Positions 1 through 10,930 of a DNA stretch of 64,000 nucleotides are shown here, piece by piece (the first letter of the stretch is position 1; every line of letters starts with the position of its first letter). The stretch is from Molanna angustata (Eukaryota > Arthropoda > Insecta > Trichoptera > Molannidae). The position numbers were made by a program, and so were the translations under genes. The DNA lies in contig OY754969.1 of the NCBI GenBank assembly GCA_963576475.1, forward strand, positions 23,519,716 to 23,583,715. Direction: 5' to 3'. Below the pieces are notes generated by a model. That model saw nothing but the letters and a program-made list of their open reading frames with translations, was not told the origin of the DNA and ran no database searches.

Positions 1-884
1 AGCTCGTTATACGTAACTTTACCTAAATTATTTTTGTTTTTGAGTATCTATTGTTTGTTGATAATTTTGTGTTAATAAACAAATCTTTTTACCTACAAAG
101 GTTTTGTTTTTCACCGTTGTCATCCAAAAACATCAATATTTCGTTAAACAACTAAGTATCCAATATTTACGTGGGGTAATATCTGTGACCAGCGCCATGA
201 TGGCGAAATTTCGCACAGTCACCGCCATAATGATGAACGATGAGAGCAATTTTCTTTATTGGAAATATTAACACTTGAGTGTTGCTATATGCAAATCACT
301 GTGTTTGCTCCTGAAACACGTAAACAATTACGAAAAATATGATAGCCCATTGGGATCACTTTCAACATCATTTATCCTCGTATACATTTATTTTCGTTTG
401 CTCTACATGATTTCAAGGTATTTTATAAAACCTACATGACTGGAATTTTTGTTTAGTTTCAAAATTATGTTCCATGAAGTTTTGAAGAATGCTAATTATT
501 AACAATTGATAATTTGGGATCATTTTCAATATCATTTTATCCTGATTTATATTTATTTTATTTTGTTCTACATGCTTTCAAGGTAGGTACTTTGTCTGTG
601 TAGGTAATATACTAGACAGTAGATTTAATGTATGTTTTGTTAATTCTAAATAACAATGATGTTCAATTCATTTTACATTGTCTATTTAAAAAAGTCTTAC
701 GAATTTGATGGACTTGATGCTTATTATAAGATTATTTGGGGAATGTATAAAAGTTCATTAAGTGTCTTACAAATTGATTAATAATCTTTAATAACAATCT
801 TTAGTTTGTCGATCAGCAATTATTGATAGAGCTCCAATATATAAAACAAAAATAGGTACTAGGTTTTCGCTCAATTAAATTTAA
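1..884. other. No recognisable gene (A+T-rich)
   Basis: Apart from a short near-palindrome around 191-204 (CGCCATGATGGCG) I see no open frame, repeat family or RNA gene here. It could be intron or intergenic DNA. Confidence 0.5.
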
Positions 885-925
885 TTGACTCTCGACGCGT
901 TTCGTACTAGGCACATCGTCAGAAT
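885..925 (-). ncRNA. Hammerhead-ribozyme-like core, possible Penelope-type remnant
   Basis: Read on the minus strand, the segment has CTGACGA (916-922), a short possible stem II (GTGC/GTAC closing a 3-nt loop), GAAA (900-903), then CGCG and a GTC triplet (894-896). These are the ordered core blocks of a hammerhead ribozyme with a minimal stem III. Hammerheads with an ACGCGT palindrome and tiny stem III are known from Penelope-like retroelements. Stem I pairs only weakly here and no Penelope reverse transcriptase lies nearby, so this is probably a decayed remnant. It could also be chance. Confidence 0.35.
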
Positions 926-2025
926 AAAGTCTTTAATAATTAATACTTTTTTACATAATACAGGTATTTCATTTTGCTCTTCGACTGTTATTTTATCAGA
1001 TCTACTAGACATTATTATCATACTATCATTAATTATTCAGCATTTATTTTAAATTAGGTATGTAAATGGTTTACAATCAAGTAAAACAGTTTTTTGAAGG
1101 TTTATGTTTTTTTCTGTAGGTGAACAAAATCGATCGAAGTAGACAGAATACGGCCCAATTGAAGAGTTAGTTCGAAGCATTAACTATTTAGCTATCATTT
1201 ATTTTTATTAATATTTTGAGATTGTAAATCTGTTGACATATAAATTTCTGTATTATGGTGAGTTCAAAAAGTACCTAGGTATACCTACACAAGGTACATT
1301 AAATTTCAATTCGAGTATCTACATTACGCCCTATGCTATATTTTCTATACTACAATGTAACACATAGATACTGATACCTACATTACAAAATCTTATTTTG
1401 TAGTAAAAATAAAAAAAATATATATATAAATCGCACTAATTAGTGTTTTTTTAACATTTGTACATAAATCATTATTTTTCCAGTAAAAGATACAGTAAGT
1501 AACATTATAAAACGAGATGGAAAACAGCAAAGCAGATGACCTCCATTTGTAGACAATAAATTCAATCTAGTAAAATGTTTGAATATTCGGAATCTTTTTT
1601 TTTTGTGGGGGAGCATCACATGTAATTTATCTTGTTAAAGCTCTTTTAACATGCCCGTTGCAAGGGTATATATGTACATTGCGAAATTGCATTATGTATG
1701 CGTGATGTAACAGACATATACATATATCTTCTTGGCAAATTTGCTTGTATCATATATTTTATTTAAATCATCCATATGGTTTCACCAAGGGATTCCCATA
1801 ACATTAAGCAACGACACAAACAGAACATATTTATACACATCTTTAAGCATTACGAAAACGATACATTGACTTTCATTATTAATTTTGTCCTAATTGAGGT
1901 GAAAAATTGAAACTATTTATAAACGTTCAAGATATTGATATGAGTTTTGATAATATGACACAAAAAATTAGATTAATAACAGCACACAAATGAAAATTGA
2001 TTATAGCCAGATTACAAAATTATGA
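926..2025. other. No recognisable gene
   Basis: A+T-rich DNA with many stops in all frames. I see no element boundary or coding signature. Confidence 0.5.
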
Positions 2026-2840
2026 CTTAGAGGTTTCGCAACATATATTATGTTCCATATATATATTTACTCGGAATTCGGAGTAGAACATTTAATGTGT
2101 ATGTGTGTGTCGCTTAACTTTTGATCCGCTCAAAATCATTTTGAGCGCAAAATTTTAGAATATATAGATAGTTATAGGACTACAAAACTTTTATACTCAG
2201 TATTCTGAAATTTCGTTTCAGTCGGGGGTTATTAAATTTTGAATTTTTGCTTAATTTTTCTACATAAATACCTCAAAAACCACAAAAGATAGGACACTGA
2301 AAATTTGTATAAATATATAGACAAATACAAAATCTCAAATATTGTTTAAAGTTTCAGAGATTCGCAAACATTTTATATTGAGAATTTTTTTATGATAAAT
2401 TTATTTATGATAAAGTTTTTATAAATATTGAAAAAAGCCGAAACATCCCAACTTTATAATTTAATTTTCTTTAAAAATATGAACATTATGGTAGTACCTA
2501 CATCTAAAATTTTTTTAATAATTTTTTTAAAAAATTTATTTACTGACACCGTTTCACACAATTTGTAAGGCAGTATACACTACACAATATCTACGCGGAT
2601 ATTTAATCTCCAAACATATATACATATCATAATGTTGTTTTCATATTCTGGGTAGGAAAAAAAGGACTGGCTTTCATACAATCCTACTTTGACATACATA
2701 CCTACATATTTTATCCAGAAAACGAAAAATCTTAAAATATTCAATAATTTGAATTTAAGGGTTTATAGTTCGGTACGTATTCTTCAACTTTACATACTAT
2801 CGCCATCGACAGTTGGATCTCATGTGTTGCATGCAACTAG
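2026..2840 (+). mobile_element. Helentron-like non-autonomous element, copy A (5'-truncated, old)
   Basis: This is a diverged member of the family best seen at 45.9-51.4 kb. It lacks the 5' terminus and starts in the block before the GT tract. The tract itself is reduced to about ATGTGTGTGTG. It retains the 'ttttgatccgctcaa' block, the A/T-rich middle, and the 3' end with inverted ATCGACAGTTGGA-like sequence, a small CATG hairpin and terminal CTAG (2837-2840) followed by T. A private 21-bp palindrome sits at 2127-2147. The short open frames here are chance readings of the repeat. Confidence 0.8.
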
Positions 2841-2844
2841 TTTT

Positions 2845-3474
2845 AAGATTCATGTTTATATTTGTCTTAATTCACGACATTAATGTCAGTTACCTAATAT
2901 GAAATTGCAGTCCTATGCGCGACGGGACGAAACCCCTAAATGTAATATAACTATGGGGATTAATTTAAGATAAGGGCGAAAGGGTGTGCTAAGCATGTAT
3001 GGTTCCGGCACAGGAAGGCAAAAAGAACGTGGGGCAATGGGCATATTGTATAATGTGGAATTGAAGGGATGGCGAGAGAGCGAAATAAATTCTACCACTA
3101 AAGAACATGTTGGGTGTGGATGTTTAATAATTCCGCACGATATTTACGATACAATCGTAAAATCACAAGAAAAGATGGCGGGACTACCTAATGTTCTTTT
3201 TTTATTTATCATAACACAACTTTGAACGTGGTGTTCTGTTAGTGATTAATATTTATCAATTGGAATCCATTGTAGAGCTAATGGCTGCTGCCCGTGGGTA
3301 TCTTCAAGATTTAAGATTCGACATCCAATTTATCGTGAGGGGTTTCATAGTTTGCAAGAACGATTGTAAAACGTTTAAAAAATTCTGTCATTAGTTAAGT
3401 ACTCTAGTCATAATTCAGAATTTTTTATATCAGAAAACATTTGCAAATGCAAATAATGCTTATATTTAAACTAG
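2845..3474. other. Stretch without recognisable gene
   Basis: A 79-codon open frame lies at 2986-3225 (+) in a slightly GC-richer patch, but it matches no family I recognise and lacks a clear gene context. Nothing else is identifiable before copy B starts. The sequence just before copy B is CTAG, which is either chance or a remnant 3' end of another copy. Confidence 0.4.
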
Positions 3475-3615
3475 TCCAACTGTCGATTTGTTCAAGAGAA
3501 TTAATTTCTCTTAACGGATCGATAATTTTATATCCAAGATCCACGATATTTTGTATGGTCAGGTCTACATTTTTCCTGATTTTCAATTTGGAAGTTAAAA
3601 AACATCAACTTCGAG

Positions 3616-4056
3616 GCTTCACAGCATATATGTTATTTATATGGATGAACTAGAATTCGTAGTACAGCATTTAGTGCGTCTGTATGTGTGTGTGTGTGTG
3701 TGAGTGTGTGAATACCCCCCCCCCCCCCGACCTATAACTTATGATCCGCACGGAACCCAAAATTTCAAAAAATTTAGAAAGTTATAATTCTATAAAATAA
3801 ATTATACTCAAAATTTTGAATTTTTGTTCCAGTCTGTTCGAAGCTTCACAGCATATATGATATTTATATGGATGAACTAGAATTCGGAGTAGAGCATTAA
3901 GTGCGTCTGTATGTGTGTGTGTGAGTGTGTGAATACCCCCCCCCCCCACCTATAACTTATGATCCGCACAGAACCCAAAATTTCAAAAAATATAGAAAGT
4001 TATAATTCTATAAAAAAAATATACTCAAAATTTTGAATTTTTGTTCCAGTCTATGG
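3616..4056 (+). repeat. Tandem duplication of the microsatellite block within copy B
   Basis: Two consecutive blocks each run from 'cgaggcttcacagcatat'-like sequence through a (TG)n tract, a C-run and 'ttttgttccagtct'. They differ by scattered substitutions and by GT and C-run length. The duplication is absent from the other copies, so it is private to copy B. Confidence 0.8.
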
Positions 4057-4445
4057 TTATCAAAATACAAATTTTTATTGCATTATTCCATGCATCATTA
4101 ACCAAAGCTAGAGCGTTGAAAAATTGTATAAATATAGACCAATACTATACCTCAAAATTGTTTTCATAAAAAAGTTCCAGGGTTTCTTAAACTTTTTTAT
4201 ATAGAGAAACTTATTTTTTTTTGACAAATTATTGTGTTTAACTGATAACGCCGATGAAATGTCGAATAACGCTGAAACACCCCAACTTGATATTTTAATT
4301 TTTTAAGTAGTAAATCTCACACATAAATCTCATACGTATATTATAGTAGTAAATGTAAAAAAAATATTTAGTGACGACATCGTTTCATATAATTTGTATG
4401 GCAGTAGGTATAGGTACACTACACAATATCTACGGGGACTTTTAA

Positions 4446-4910
4446 GGGGGGCATATAATCCTCAACACCCCAATTTCAAATCAAATATTTCAAATATATT
4501 AAATAGTGTATTTCTAGAAAAAATATTTTCAACATTTCTCTAGTGAACGTTCTACACTCAATTTTCAAATTTCAGCCTAAATTCCCCTAAAAAAATAATA
4601 AAAATATCCTTTTTTAAGCATTTTTATTAAATTACTCCATAACTAGGTGTCATAGAGAAATAAATATTTTATACGCTTAAAGAGTGCATAAAATTGAAGT
4701 GAAATACTGATAAAGTTTTTTCATTTCAAGTAAAATTTGTTCTTAAAATTCAAAAAATTAACAAATTTTGAATTTTCGATAGTTTAAATCACGTATAAAC
4801 CTTTTATAACGCACGCAATAGTTACACTTACTAACACGTAACTTCATAATGCATGAGACGGTTTTAATATATCATGTTTTCAGTCACTAGATTTAGCGTT
4901 ATATGTCCTC
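4446..4910. mobile_element. TTAA-flanked MITE inserted in copy B
   Basis: The 465-bp insert is flanked by TTAA at 4442-4445 and 4911-4914. Related copies read 'gacTTAATAGTTTGATAC' without interruption at this point, so the empty site is known. The ends form short imperfect inverted repeats (GGGGGGCATATAA versus GAGGACATATAA). TTAA target duplication is the hallmark of piggyBac-type transposases, though the terminal bases are not the usual CCC. There is no coding capacity. Confidence 0.75.
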
Positions 4911-5198
4911 TTAATAGTTTGATACATAATCTCCAAACGTACATACATACCATCAAGCTGATTACATATTCGGGGTAAGAAAAAAAACTGACCTCCACAT
5001 TACCTACACTAACATGATAAATGTTTTGTAGGTACAGGAAAAAAAAATTCTTAATATATCCAATAATTTAAATTTAAGGGTTCATAGTTGGATATATCCT
5101 ATAATTTGGATTTAAGGGTTTATAGTTGAGTATGTATTCTTCAATTATACGTACTGTCGCCATCGACAGTAGGATCTCATGTATTACACGCAACTAGT

Positions 5199-5750
5199 TC
5201 ATGAATACAGTGGCGTGTCGTGTCCTGTACATCGTGTTAAGATATGTCCATATGACAAAGTTAGGTCATTCATTGTTTAAATATCATGGCGTAGCAAGAC
5301 CTTTTGTCAGAGCGCTATCTCATCACGTACAGTACATTGTCTGGTTGATTGGAAACACGCGGCGGGTCCATCCGCTCAATAGGAGATACCTACATAGGTA
5401 CCTACACTATGCTATTGGTAAAATAATTTAAAGTCATTTAGTAAGTAACTAGTATTCGACTATTGAAAACTATAAACACTTCGGATTCGATTGATAATTT
5501 TTACATATCACGATTCAATTAAGGTTTCCAATTATATCCATCGGTAACACAGATTGAAGAACGATTAGATAATGTAATCGAATGATAATTAAGATCATAT
5601 TAATTTTAAATGATTAATTCGTGACATAATTTATTTAAGCGATAGTTAGATTTTATCTACGGAATAGATTTTGAATTTAAAATACTAAAAGAGGCATTGT
5701 TGAAGTATTAAGACGCATGAATTCGATCTCGTGGTAAGAAATATAAATAC
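5199..5750. other. Stretch without recognisable gene
   Basis: A 76-codon frame at 5201-5431 (+) has no recognisable family signature. The remainder is A+T-rich and featureless. Confidence 0.45.
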
Positions 5751-5797
5751 TTGTCTTGTTTTGATTTTCTCGTGTCACTTAAATTGATTTATTTGGG

Positions 5798-6171
5798 TAT
5801 TGCACTGGCTAAAAGTGCCGAAACGAAATCTTCACTGGCTAAAAGTGCCAGAGAGAATCAAGTACAAATTATATTTGTTGACTTTCAAAGCGATCCATGG
5901 CATGGCTCCCACGTATCTTTCAGACTTCTGCATCCCTCTCACCGTAAACGAGCGACAACAAACACTTCGGTCAGCCACCACATCCGTGATTGGCAAGTTG
6001 ACTGAAATAAATAGAGTCAACACTTCATCCTTCGGTGATCGTGCTTTTGCTGTGGCTGGACCAGCCTCGTGGAATAAACTACCACCTGAACTGAGGCATA
6101 TCGACAACTTGGCACTATTCAGGAAACACCTAAAAACTCACTTCTTCCGAGAGTCTTACAAAAACCCCTAA
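5798..6171 (+). pseudogene. CR1/L2-group LINE reverse transcriptase, C-terminal fragment
   Basis: The frame encodes the C-terminal part of a non-LTR retrotransposon ORF2 product: LHWLKVPERI, then FKAIHGMAPTYLSD, then a GPASWNKLPPELRHI block and a final FRKHLKTHFF. The same landmarks, in the same order, occur in the longer LINE at 30951-32213. The first landmark is present twice in tandem (about 30 bp repeated at 5798-5860), so the fragment is both 5'-truncated and locally duplicated. It ends at a natural stop followed by a LINE-type 3' tail. There is no endonuclease or catalytic RT core, so it is not functional. Confidence 0.85.
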
Positions 6172-6250
6172 TATATTCAAAGCGCCCTTGAGGTGAGATT
6201 ATCACAAAAACGGCGCTATAAAAATAATCCAAATTTATTATTATTATTGC
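6172..6250 (+). repeat. LINE 3' tail with GGCGC hairpin and (TTA)n
   Basis: The tail following the 5798-6171 fragment has AGCGCC...GGCGCT able to pair as a stem, then (ATT)n. The tail of the LINE at 32.5 kb has the same arrangement, which supports one LINE clade for both. In such elements the 3' tail is probably what the reverse transcriptase recognises. Confidence 0.75.
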
Positions 6251-6545
6251 AACATCCAGTAGAGTACAAAAACATTGGTAAGGTTCGAAAATTTGAAAAA
6301 CATGTAAATATGTAAAATGCTGATAAATCGTTGGCGTTACATTAAGTTTTATGTTATTTATATTTTATTCATTATTTGTATCCAAATATTTTTAAAAAAT
6401 GTATTGAATACCTAATTCATTTTATTTTCACCCCATAACTTGATTGCTTTTGTAGTGAGGTTTGGATACAAATATTTTGATTAATTTCGTATCCAGAACT
6501 CACTATTTTAAAAAAAATACTAGATACCACAACGAGTTTCGTTAA
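6251..6545. other. No recognisable gene
   Basis: A+T-rich spacer between two LINE fragments that lie in opposite orientations. Nothing else identified. Confidence 0.4.
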
Positions 6546-6554
6546 TCGTAATAT

Positions 6555-6726
6555 TTATCCCCTAACTTCTACATCATCATAAAGCTGGTACAGCTCGTGA
6601 TTGTATCTGATTCTTATCACATCTCCCTCACAAACAGCTACGTAGACTCGCCGCAGCATTTTTCTTTCAAATATGCTAAGATGGTCCTCATCTCTTTTAG
6701 TTAAGAGTCCAGGTCAGAGGTTTTCT
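6555..6726 (-). pseudogene. RTE-type LINE reverse transcriptase scrap
   Basis: Minus-strand translation gives TKRDEDHLSIFERKMLRR followed by YNHELYQLYDD. This is the well-known segment just past the RT core of insect endonuclease/reverse-transcriptase elements (TLTK.DE..L..FERK.LRR...RYN.EL..LY.D). Immediately upstream, TWTL is in another frame, so there is a one-base frameshift. The normal continuation (IK..RL.W.GH) is missing, so both ends are lost. Confidence 0.8.
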
Positions 6727-6729
6727 AAT

Positions 6730-8035
6730 GTATGATTTTAAATTCTGATCTCCTCAACTGACGAATGCACGATAAGAAAGTTATTATTAGTCGTAAAATT
6801 GGGAAATACATATATAAAAAAATAATCTGTGTCAAATAAAATTAAAATTATTTTACACATTATTAAAGTTAACTTAAATATGTAAGGAGGACTAATATAG
6901 AAATAAACAAAAGGGATTTAATTTTATTACCCTTTTAAGTAGTATTTATTAGCCCCACGAACAACTCTATGAAAAATATAATCAATGTTGAAAGATTATC
7001 CACGGGCCGCAGCAGCAACATGTAGTAATTTCTATATCAAATTGGATTAGCGCCCTTTTCTGTTTTTATCAATTTAAAAATTCCATAGCACGGTGCGTAA
7101 ATCCACTTAAGGTTCCCGAGACTTACACTTTTAAAATGTCAATGGGGTTGGGCAAGACCCATTTTAGTTGATTTTACAAATCCTCCTCCGACCATTTTAC
7201 ATACGATATGCAAATGGGCCGCTCCACCCCCAGGGTTTACTTACCCATCGAGGGTTAAGAGAGTAGAGTACTCTATGGAATCCCTTATTCAACCCCCCCG
7301 CTCTTTACATTTCAGATAATATATGACGATAGTTTACCTTAATCGCTTATTTAATTGGAACATTTATTCTCTTGATTAAAATGCTATTCCATGCGGTCAT
7401 TGCGGTGATATTTGGGCATGATAGCTATTTTTTGCTGTCGTACCCATGATGAGCTAACTTATGTTTACCGAGGGAGGGTAATAAAATAGTACGGAATAAT
7501 TTGTATAGCCGACACTAGATTAAATTGTGATAATCACAGCTATTTTCGTTTCATGATATGATAACTATCTGTGACTAATAAACTGAAGCAAAATGGTTAT
7601 TCAGAAAATAGTATATATGGTGGTGTTTATTTAGGAATTTAATGTGCTTTCATTTCTCGCTTACGTCGAGTGTCGTAAAAAAATGAAGATTAATTTATAT
7701 TTCTGTACAAAGTTAACGACATATACAATATTAGCACTTTACATATATTATGAAACCTAAACATGAATACCTACATTGTATGAAATAGAATTATATATAT
7801 TTTTTTTAATTTCGTATTAGTAGGTATGTACATAGGTAACTAATAAAAATCATTAAGTATGAATACATGATGAAAAAGATAAAGTCAAATGAAAAATCTA
7901 AGTATCAAAAAAATATATCAACAACAAGAATTTTATCTTACTGTATTATTATATTATTGTATAAGCTGTTGTATTTCTGAATAAAAATAAAAATAAATAT
8001 TAATAAAAACAATTGTATTGATCGTTTGAAATTAA
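6730..8035. other. No recognisable gene
   Basis: Mostly A+T-rich. A moderately GC-richer part at about 7090-7310 contains a C-run and no convincing open frame. It could be conserved non-coding DNA or an unrecognised old repeat. Confidence 0.45.
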
Positions 8036-8039
8036 GCTA

Positions 8040-8345
8040 TTTTTACCATCGCCATCTATGAAGTAACGAAGAAACCTATTTGTAACGCTATCTATTGAAA
8101 AATTGTTTTTTTTGTAAACGATCTGTTTCTCATTATTAAAATATATAGAAGTATCAAAATTGCATTGATAAGGGAATTCAATAAGAAGGAATAATTGGTG
8201 AAATTTGCGCTACCTTGAGTTCCTAGTTCTTCCATAGTATTCCAACTTCGACTGTATTGAGATGTCAAAAATCTGTCGAAAAAAATCTTTGACTCCCGAC
8301 AGGAAAAAATCCAATGTTTAAATCCTAAAAAAGTATTCGAACTAA
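8040..8345 (+). repeat. Dispersed repeat with 'GCCATCTATG' and 'CTTTGACTCCCGACAGG' blocks
   Basis: Blocks here recur at 13.66-13.93 kb (partly inverted) and 53.12-53.46 kb. They are CGCCATCTATG, AACGCTATCTATTGA, 'aagaaggaataattggtga' and TTTGACTCCCGACAGG plus an A-run and TCCAATGTTT. The 107-codon minus-strand frame spanning it has no recognisable protein signature and is most likely chance. I could not define the element ends or its class. Confidence 0.6.
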
Positions 8346-8890
8346 AACGTATGAAAAAAAATGTTGGGTAAATAAGGTTAAAATTAAATTTGTCATGGAA
8401 AAAAATCCTAAACATAACTGTTATCTTACTTCAGAGTTTAGTTAGTTATAGTCTGACCCTGGTCCTTAGGTTTCTATGTTGAAAATCACCAGAATGTGTC
8501 AGAGTACAATAGATATAATAATATGTTCGATACACAAATACATATGAAATTACAGTTTTGTTATGAGAGCCGTGAATGTCAACTGGTAATGCACCTAAAC
8601 CTATAAATGCTTTATCATACAAAGTGCCAGCTGGGCATCTGTCAATTAGACGTCAATGTTCATAAATGTAGGCATCATCGTTAATTCATTACTATAGCGA
8701 GGTGCTGTCCTGGTCGTGTTGTCATGGTGCCTAGGTATAACGATGTATGTAGGTTCACAGAACAAACCGTAGTCGAACTAAATGCCAAACAGTAATATCT
8801 ATGTGTTGCAACACTGTCATAACAAGATACATTTCGGTCATTATTCATTAAAATTTGATTGTTATATTTTTGAAATCTGGTAATTACATT
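8346..8890. other. No recognisable gene
   Basis: Mixed-composition DNA with several TAC/GTA words but no open frame or repeat that I can assign. Confidence 0.4.
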
Positions 8891-9123
8891 AAAAACCTCT
8901 CTGTACTATTCCTTGTATGTTTCTGGTGTATTCCTATAATTTTGTTTTTTTCTCATTTTTCGTAAATTGTATGTTAAGCTTTTAAAATTATTTGATATGA
9001 TGTCCTATTATTATGTACTGTAGTCTACATTTACTTGTTTTTTTTTTCATTGTATTTAATATCATTATGCTCTACTGTACTGTTGGATATCCAAAATAAA
9101 TAAAATAAAATAAAATAAAAAAA
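8891..9123 (+). repeat. Probable LINE 3' UTR with (AAATA)n tail
   Basis: T-rich sequence with ATTGTAT/TGTACTGT words ends in TCCAAAATAAATAAAATAAA and an (AAATA)n run at about 9092-9123. This is the usual look of jockey/CR1-type 3' untranslated tails, similar to those at 19.9 and 27.3 kb. No coding part is visible upstream. Confidence 0.45.
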
Positions 9124-9178
9124 AACATTTTTTTAATATACCTTAGTAATTAAGAATGAATCATAGAGTATAATAAAA

Positions 9179-9968
9179 CTAGTTGCATGTAACACACGAG
9201 ATCCAACTGGCGGTGGCGATAGTGTGTACCTTTTATATTTTATTTCATAGTTATTACTTCTCGGGTAACTAATGGGTAGGTACTATGTCAAATATTAATT
9301 TAACACGCACCCAATAACAAGTTGCCACATTCTCGAGATTTGCGATATTAATCGTCTCACAGATCCAGACTGAAAACACAATTAAAAAGTGTGTCTCCAA
9401 CCGGAATCGAACCCGGGACCTTTAGATCAGCAGTCAGATACCTAACCAACTGAACCACGATGGCCGACTATTGTTATATTGTACCTATAGTTGAAGAATA
9501 CGAATATAATAGTGAATATTTTAAATATATTTTGTTTTCCATACAAAACATGTAGGTATATAAGTTAGGATAGGATAGTATGGAGGTCAGTCCTTTTTTC
9601 CTACCCAGAATATGAAAACAGCTTGATGGTATGTATGTATGTTTGAAGATTAAGTATTAAAATATTAAGAGTCCCCGTGGATATTGTGTAGTGTACACTG
9701 CCATACAAATTATATGATACGTTGTCGTCACTAAATTCAATTTTTACAAAAATTGTTAAAAAAAATTGAGATGTAGGTACTGCTGAAAATTTAGGTACAT
9801 TTTTTTATAGAAAATAAAATTTTCTAGCTGGGGTGTTGTTTTTTACTACGAAGTTGAAAAAACCATGAAAAATATAGATATGGCTATACAATTCTCTCAC
9901 ACGGGACTAATATCATTACTGTCGATTCATTAAGAGGAATAAATACTCTTGAACGAATCGACAGTTGT
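9179..9968 (-). mobile_element. Helentron-like element, copy C (internal deletion, SINE inside)
   Basis: On the minus strand the copy starts near 9968 with a diverged TCAACTGTCGAT-like terminus plus 5' hairpin and ends with CTAG at 9182-9179 followed by T. The interior jumps from the block at about 9850 to the 5' block at about 9855, so the GT tract and its flanks (roughly 500 bp) are deleted. A SINE splits the 3' part at 9232-9479. Divergence is similar to copies A and B. Confidence 0.85.
9232..9479 (-). mobile_element. tRNA-derived SINE inserted in copy C
   Basis: The minus strand begins with a tRNA-like head: box A-like TGGTTCAGTTGG near 9458-9447 and box B-like GGTTCGATTCC at 9413-9403. 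A unique body ends near 'gttacccgagaa'. The insert is bordered by a 7-bp direct repeat TGTACCT (9225-9231 and 9480-9486), which restores the host element when one copy is removed. RNA polymerase III is the expected transcriber, and a LINE partner the expected mobiliser. A second, older copy lies at 32613-32817 and tail fragments at 15.4-15.8 and 21.5 kb. Confidence 0.85.
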
Positions 9969-10400
9969 AATATACCTAAGCATCTTACAGTTGATCGATT
10001 CTTTAAAAACGAGTATATGGCAATCCCTTTAGAAATGGTAGTGCCGAGAGAAGTGAAATGAAAAAATACTCCTATTAGACTTTTCGCTATATTAGAAGCA
10101 AGCTGACAGGATTTTCAACATCTTTATTAACCATGTCTAATATATCACGACGAAAGGAGAAATTTGTAAGAAATTAAATTAAACAAGATGAAAGTCGGAA
10201 TTTATGTATAAGAAAATAAGATAATTACGTTATGAGAAATAAAACCTAAAACGATAAACCACGAACACTGAGAAATTTCAACGAAGAGACGTAAATATTT
10301 CAATCATGTTTGAAAAATTAAATAAAATCACTGCTATTACCATTACCCACCTTTCTTGTAGGAACTGTTAACGACCTCTTCAAGGAGCGACAGTAAAATG
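9969..10400. other. No recognisable gene
   Basis: A+T-rich spacer between copy C and a LINE remnant. No feature identified. Confidence 0.4.
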
Positions 10401-10591
10401 AATAACACAAAAAGTTGTTCATGCAGACCTTTAGATTAGAGATCTTGGCAATATGGACTGCCATCGAATTTATAACTTTAGATGTGACATTAGAGAAGAG
10501 TCCGATAAATCTACGAAGTCTAACATATCAAATCCGTATGACAGATTTGTAAGAACGCTTTAAAACTGTTCTTCGAGATCATAAAATTCGC

Positions 10592-10930
10592 ATGACTTAT
10601 GGGAGCTTGAAGAGGCTTAACAACAATGAAGAGTTTCATAAAAGGAAATTTTCAAAAAGGTTTATATCATGTATTTCCAGAATGAGATTTGGCCACTGTT
10701 CAATTGCCTCCCATCTGTATAGAATTAGGGTTTTAATGAGTCCTCTTTTTCTGTGTAGTGAGGAGGATGAAACAATTTATGACGTATTTTTTAACTGTAA
10801 AAACAATTCCATTTTCAAAAGTACATATAACTAGATTACTCATCAATCTCCACTTTTAATATCCAACATCTTTTGTCTCTCCAAAATTCTCGTGTATTGT
10901 CTGTCATTTCAAAATTCATATTATTAAATA
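10592..10930 (+). pseudogene. LINE ORF2 C-terminal remnant (I/R1/jockey-like)
   Basis: The open part (10592-10834) contains CISRMRFGHCSIASHLYRI and then a Cys-poor version of the terminal cluster ending VFFNCKN. It fits the pattern R.R.GH....SHL.RI...SP.C.C...ET..H..F.C found after the RNase H region of several insect LINEs. Two of the expected Cys/His residues are replaced. A weak continuation (LLISNIFCLSKILVYCL) follows beyond an in-frame stop, so the copy is dead. Confidence 0.65.

Larger units (their letters stand above)
3475..5197 (+). mobile_element. Helentron-like element, copy B (with internal duplication and a nested MITE)
   Basis: Begins TCCAACTGTCGAT with the 5' hairpin (diverged) and ends CTAG (5194-5197) followed by T. 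It is longer than the roughly 1.03-kb norm for two visible reasons. A segment of about 225 bp containing the GT tract, the C-run and the following block is tandemly repeated (about 3616-3838 and 3839-4056). A 465-bp TTAA-flanked MITE is inserted at 4446-4910. Divergence from the 45-51 kb copies makes this one of the older insertions. Confidence 0.85.

Noticed and set aside
8092..8415. 107-codon minus-strand frame as a gene
   Set aside because: It overlaps the dispersed 'CTCCCGACAGG' repeat and shows no protein signature.
9400..9462. Functional tRNA gene on the minus strand
   Set aside because: Box A and box B words are present but the sequence does not give a cloverleaf. It continues into a SINE body, is flanked by a target duplication and has a second diverged copy.
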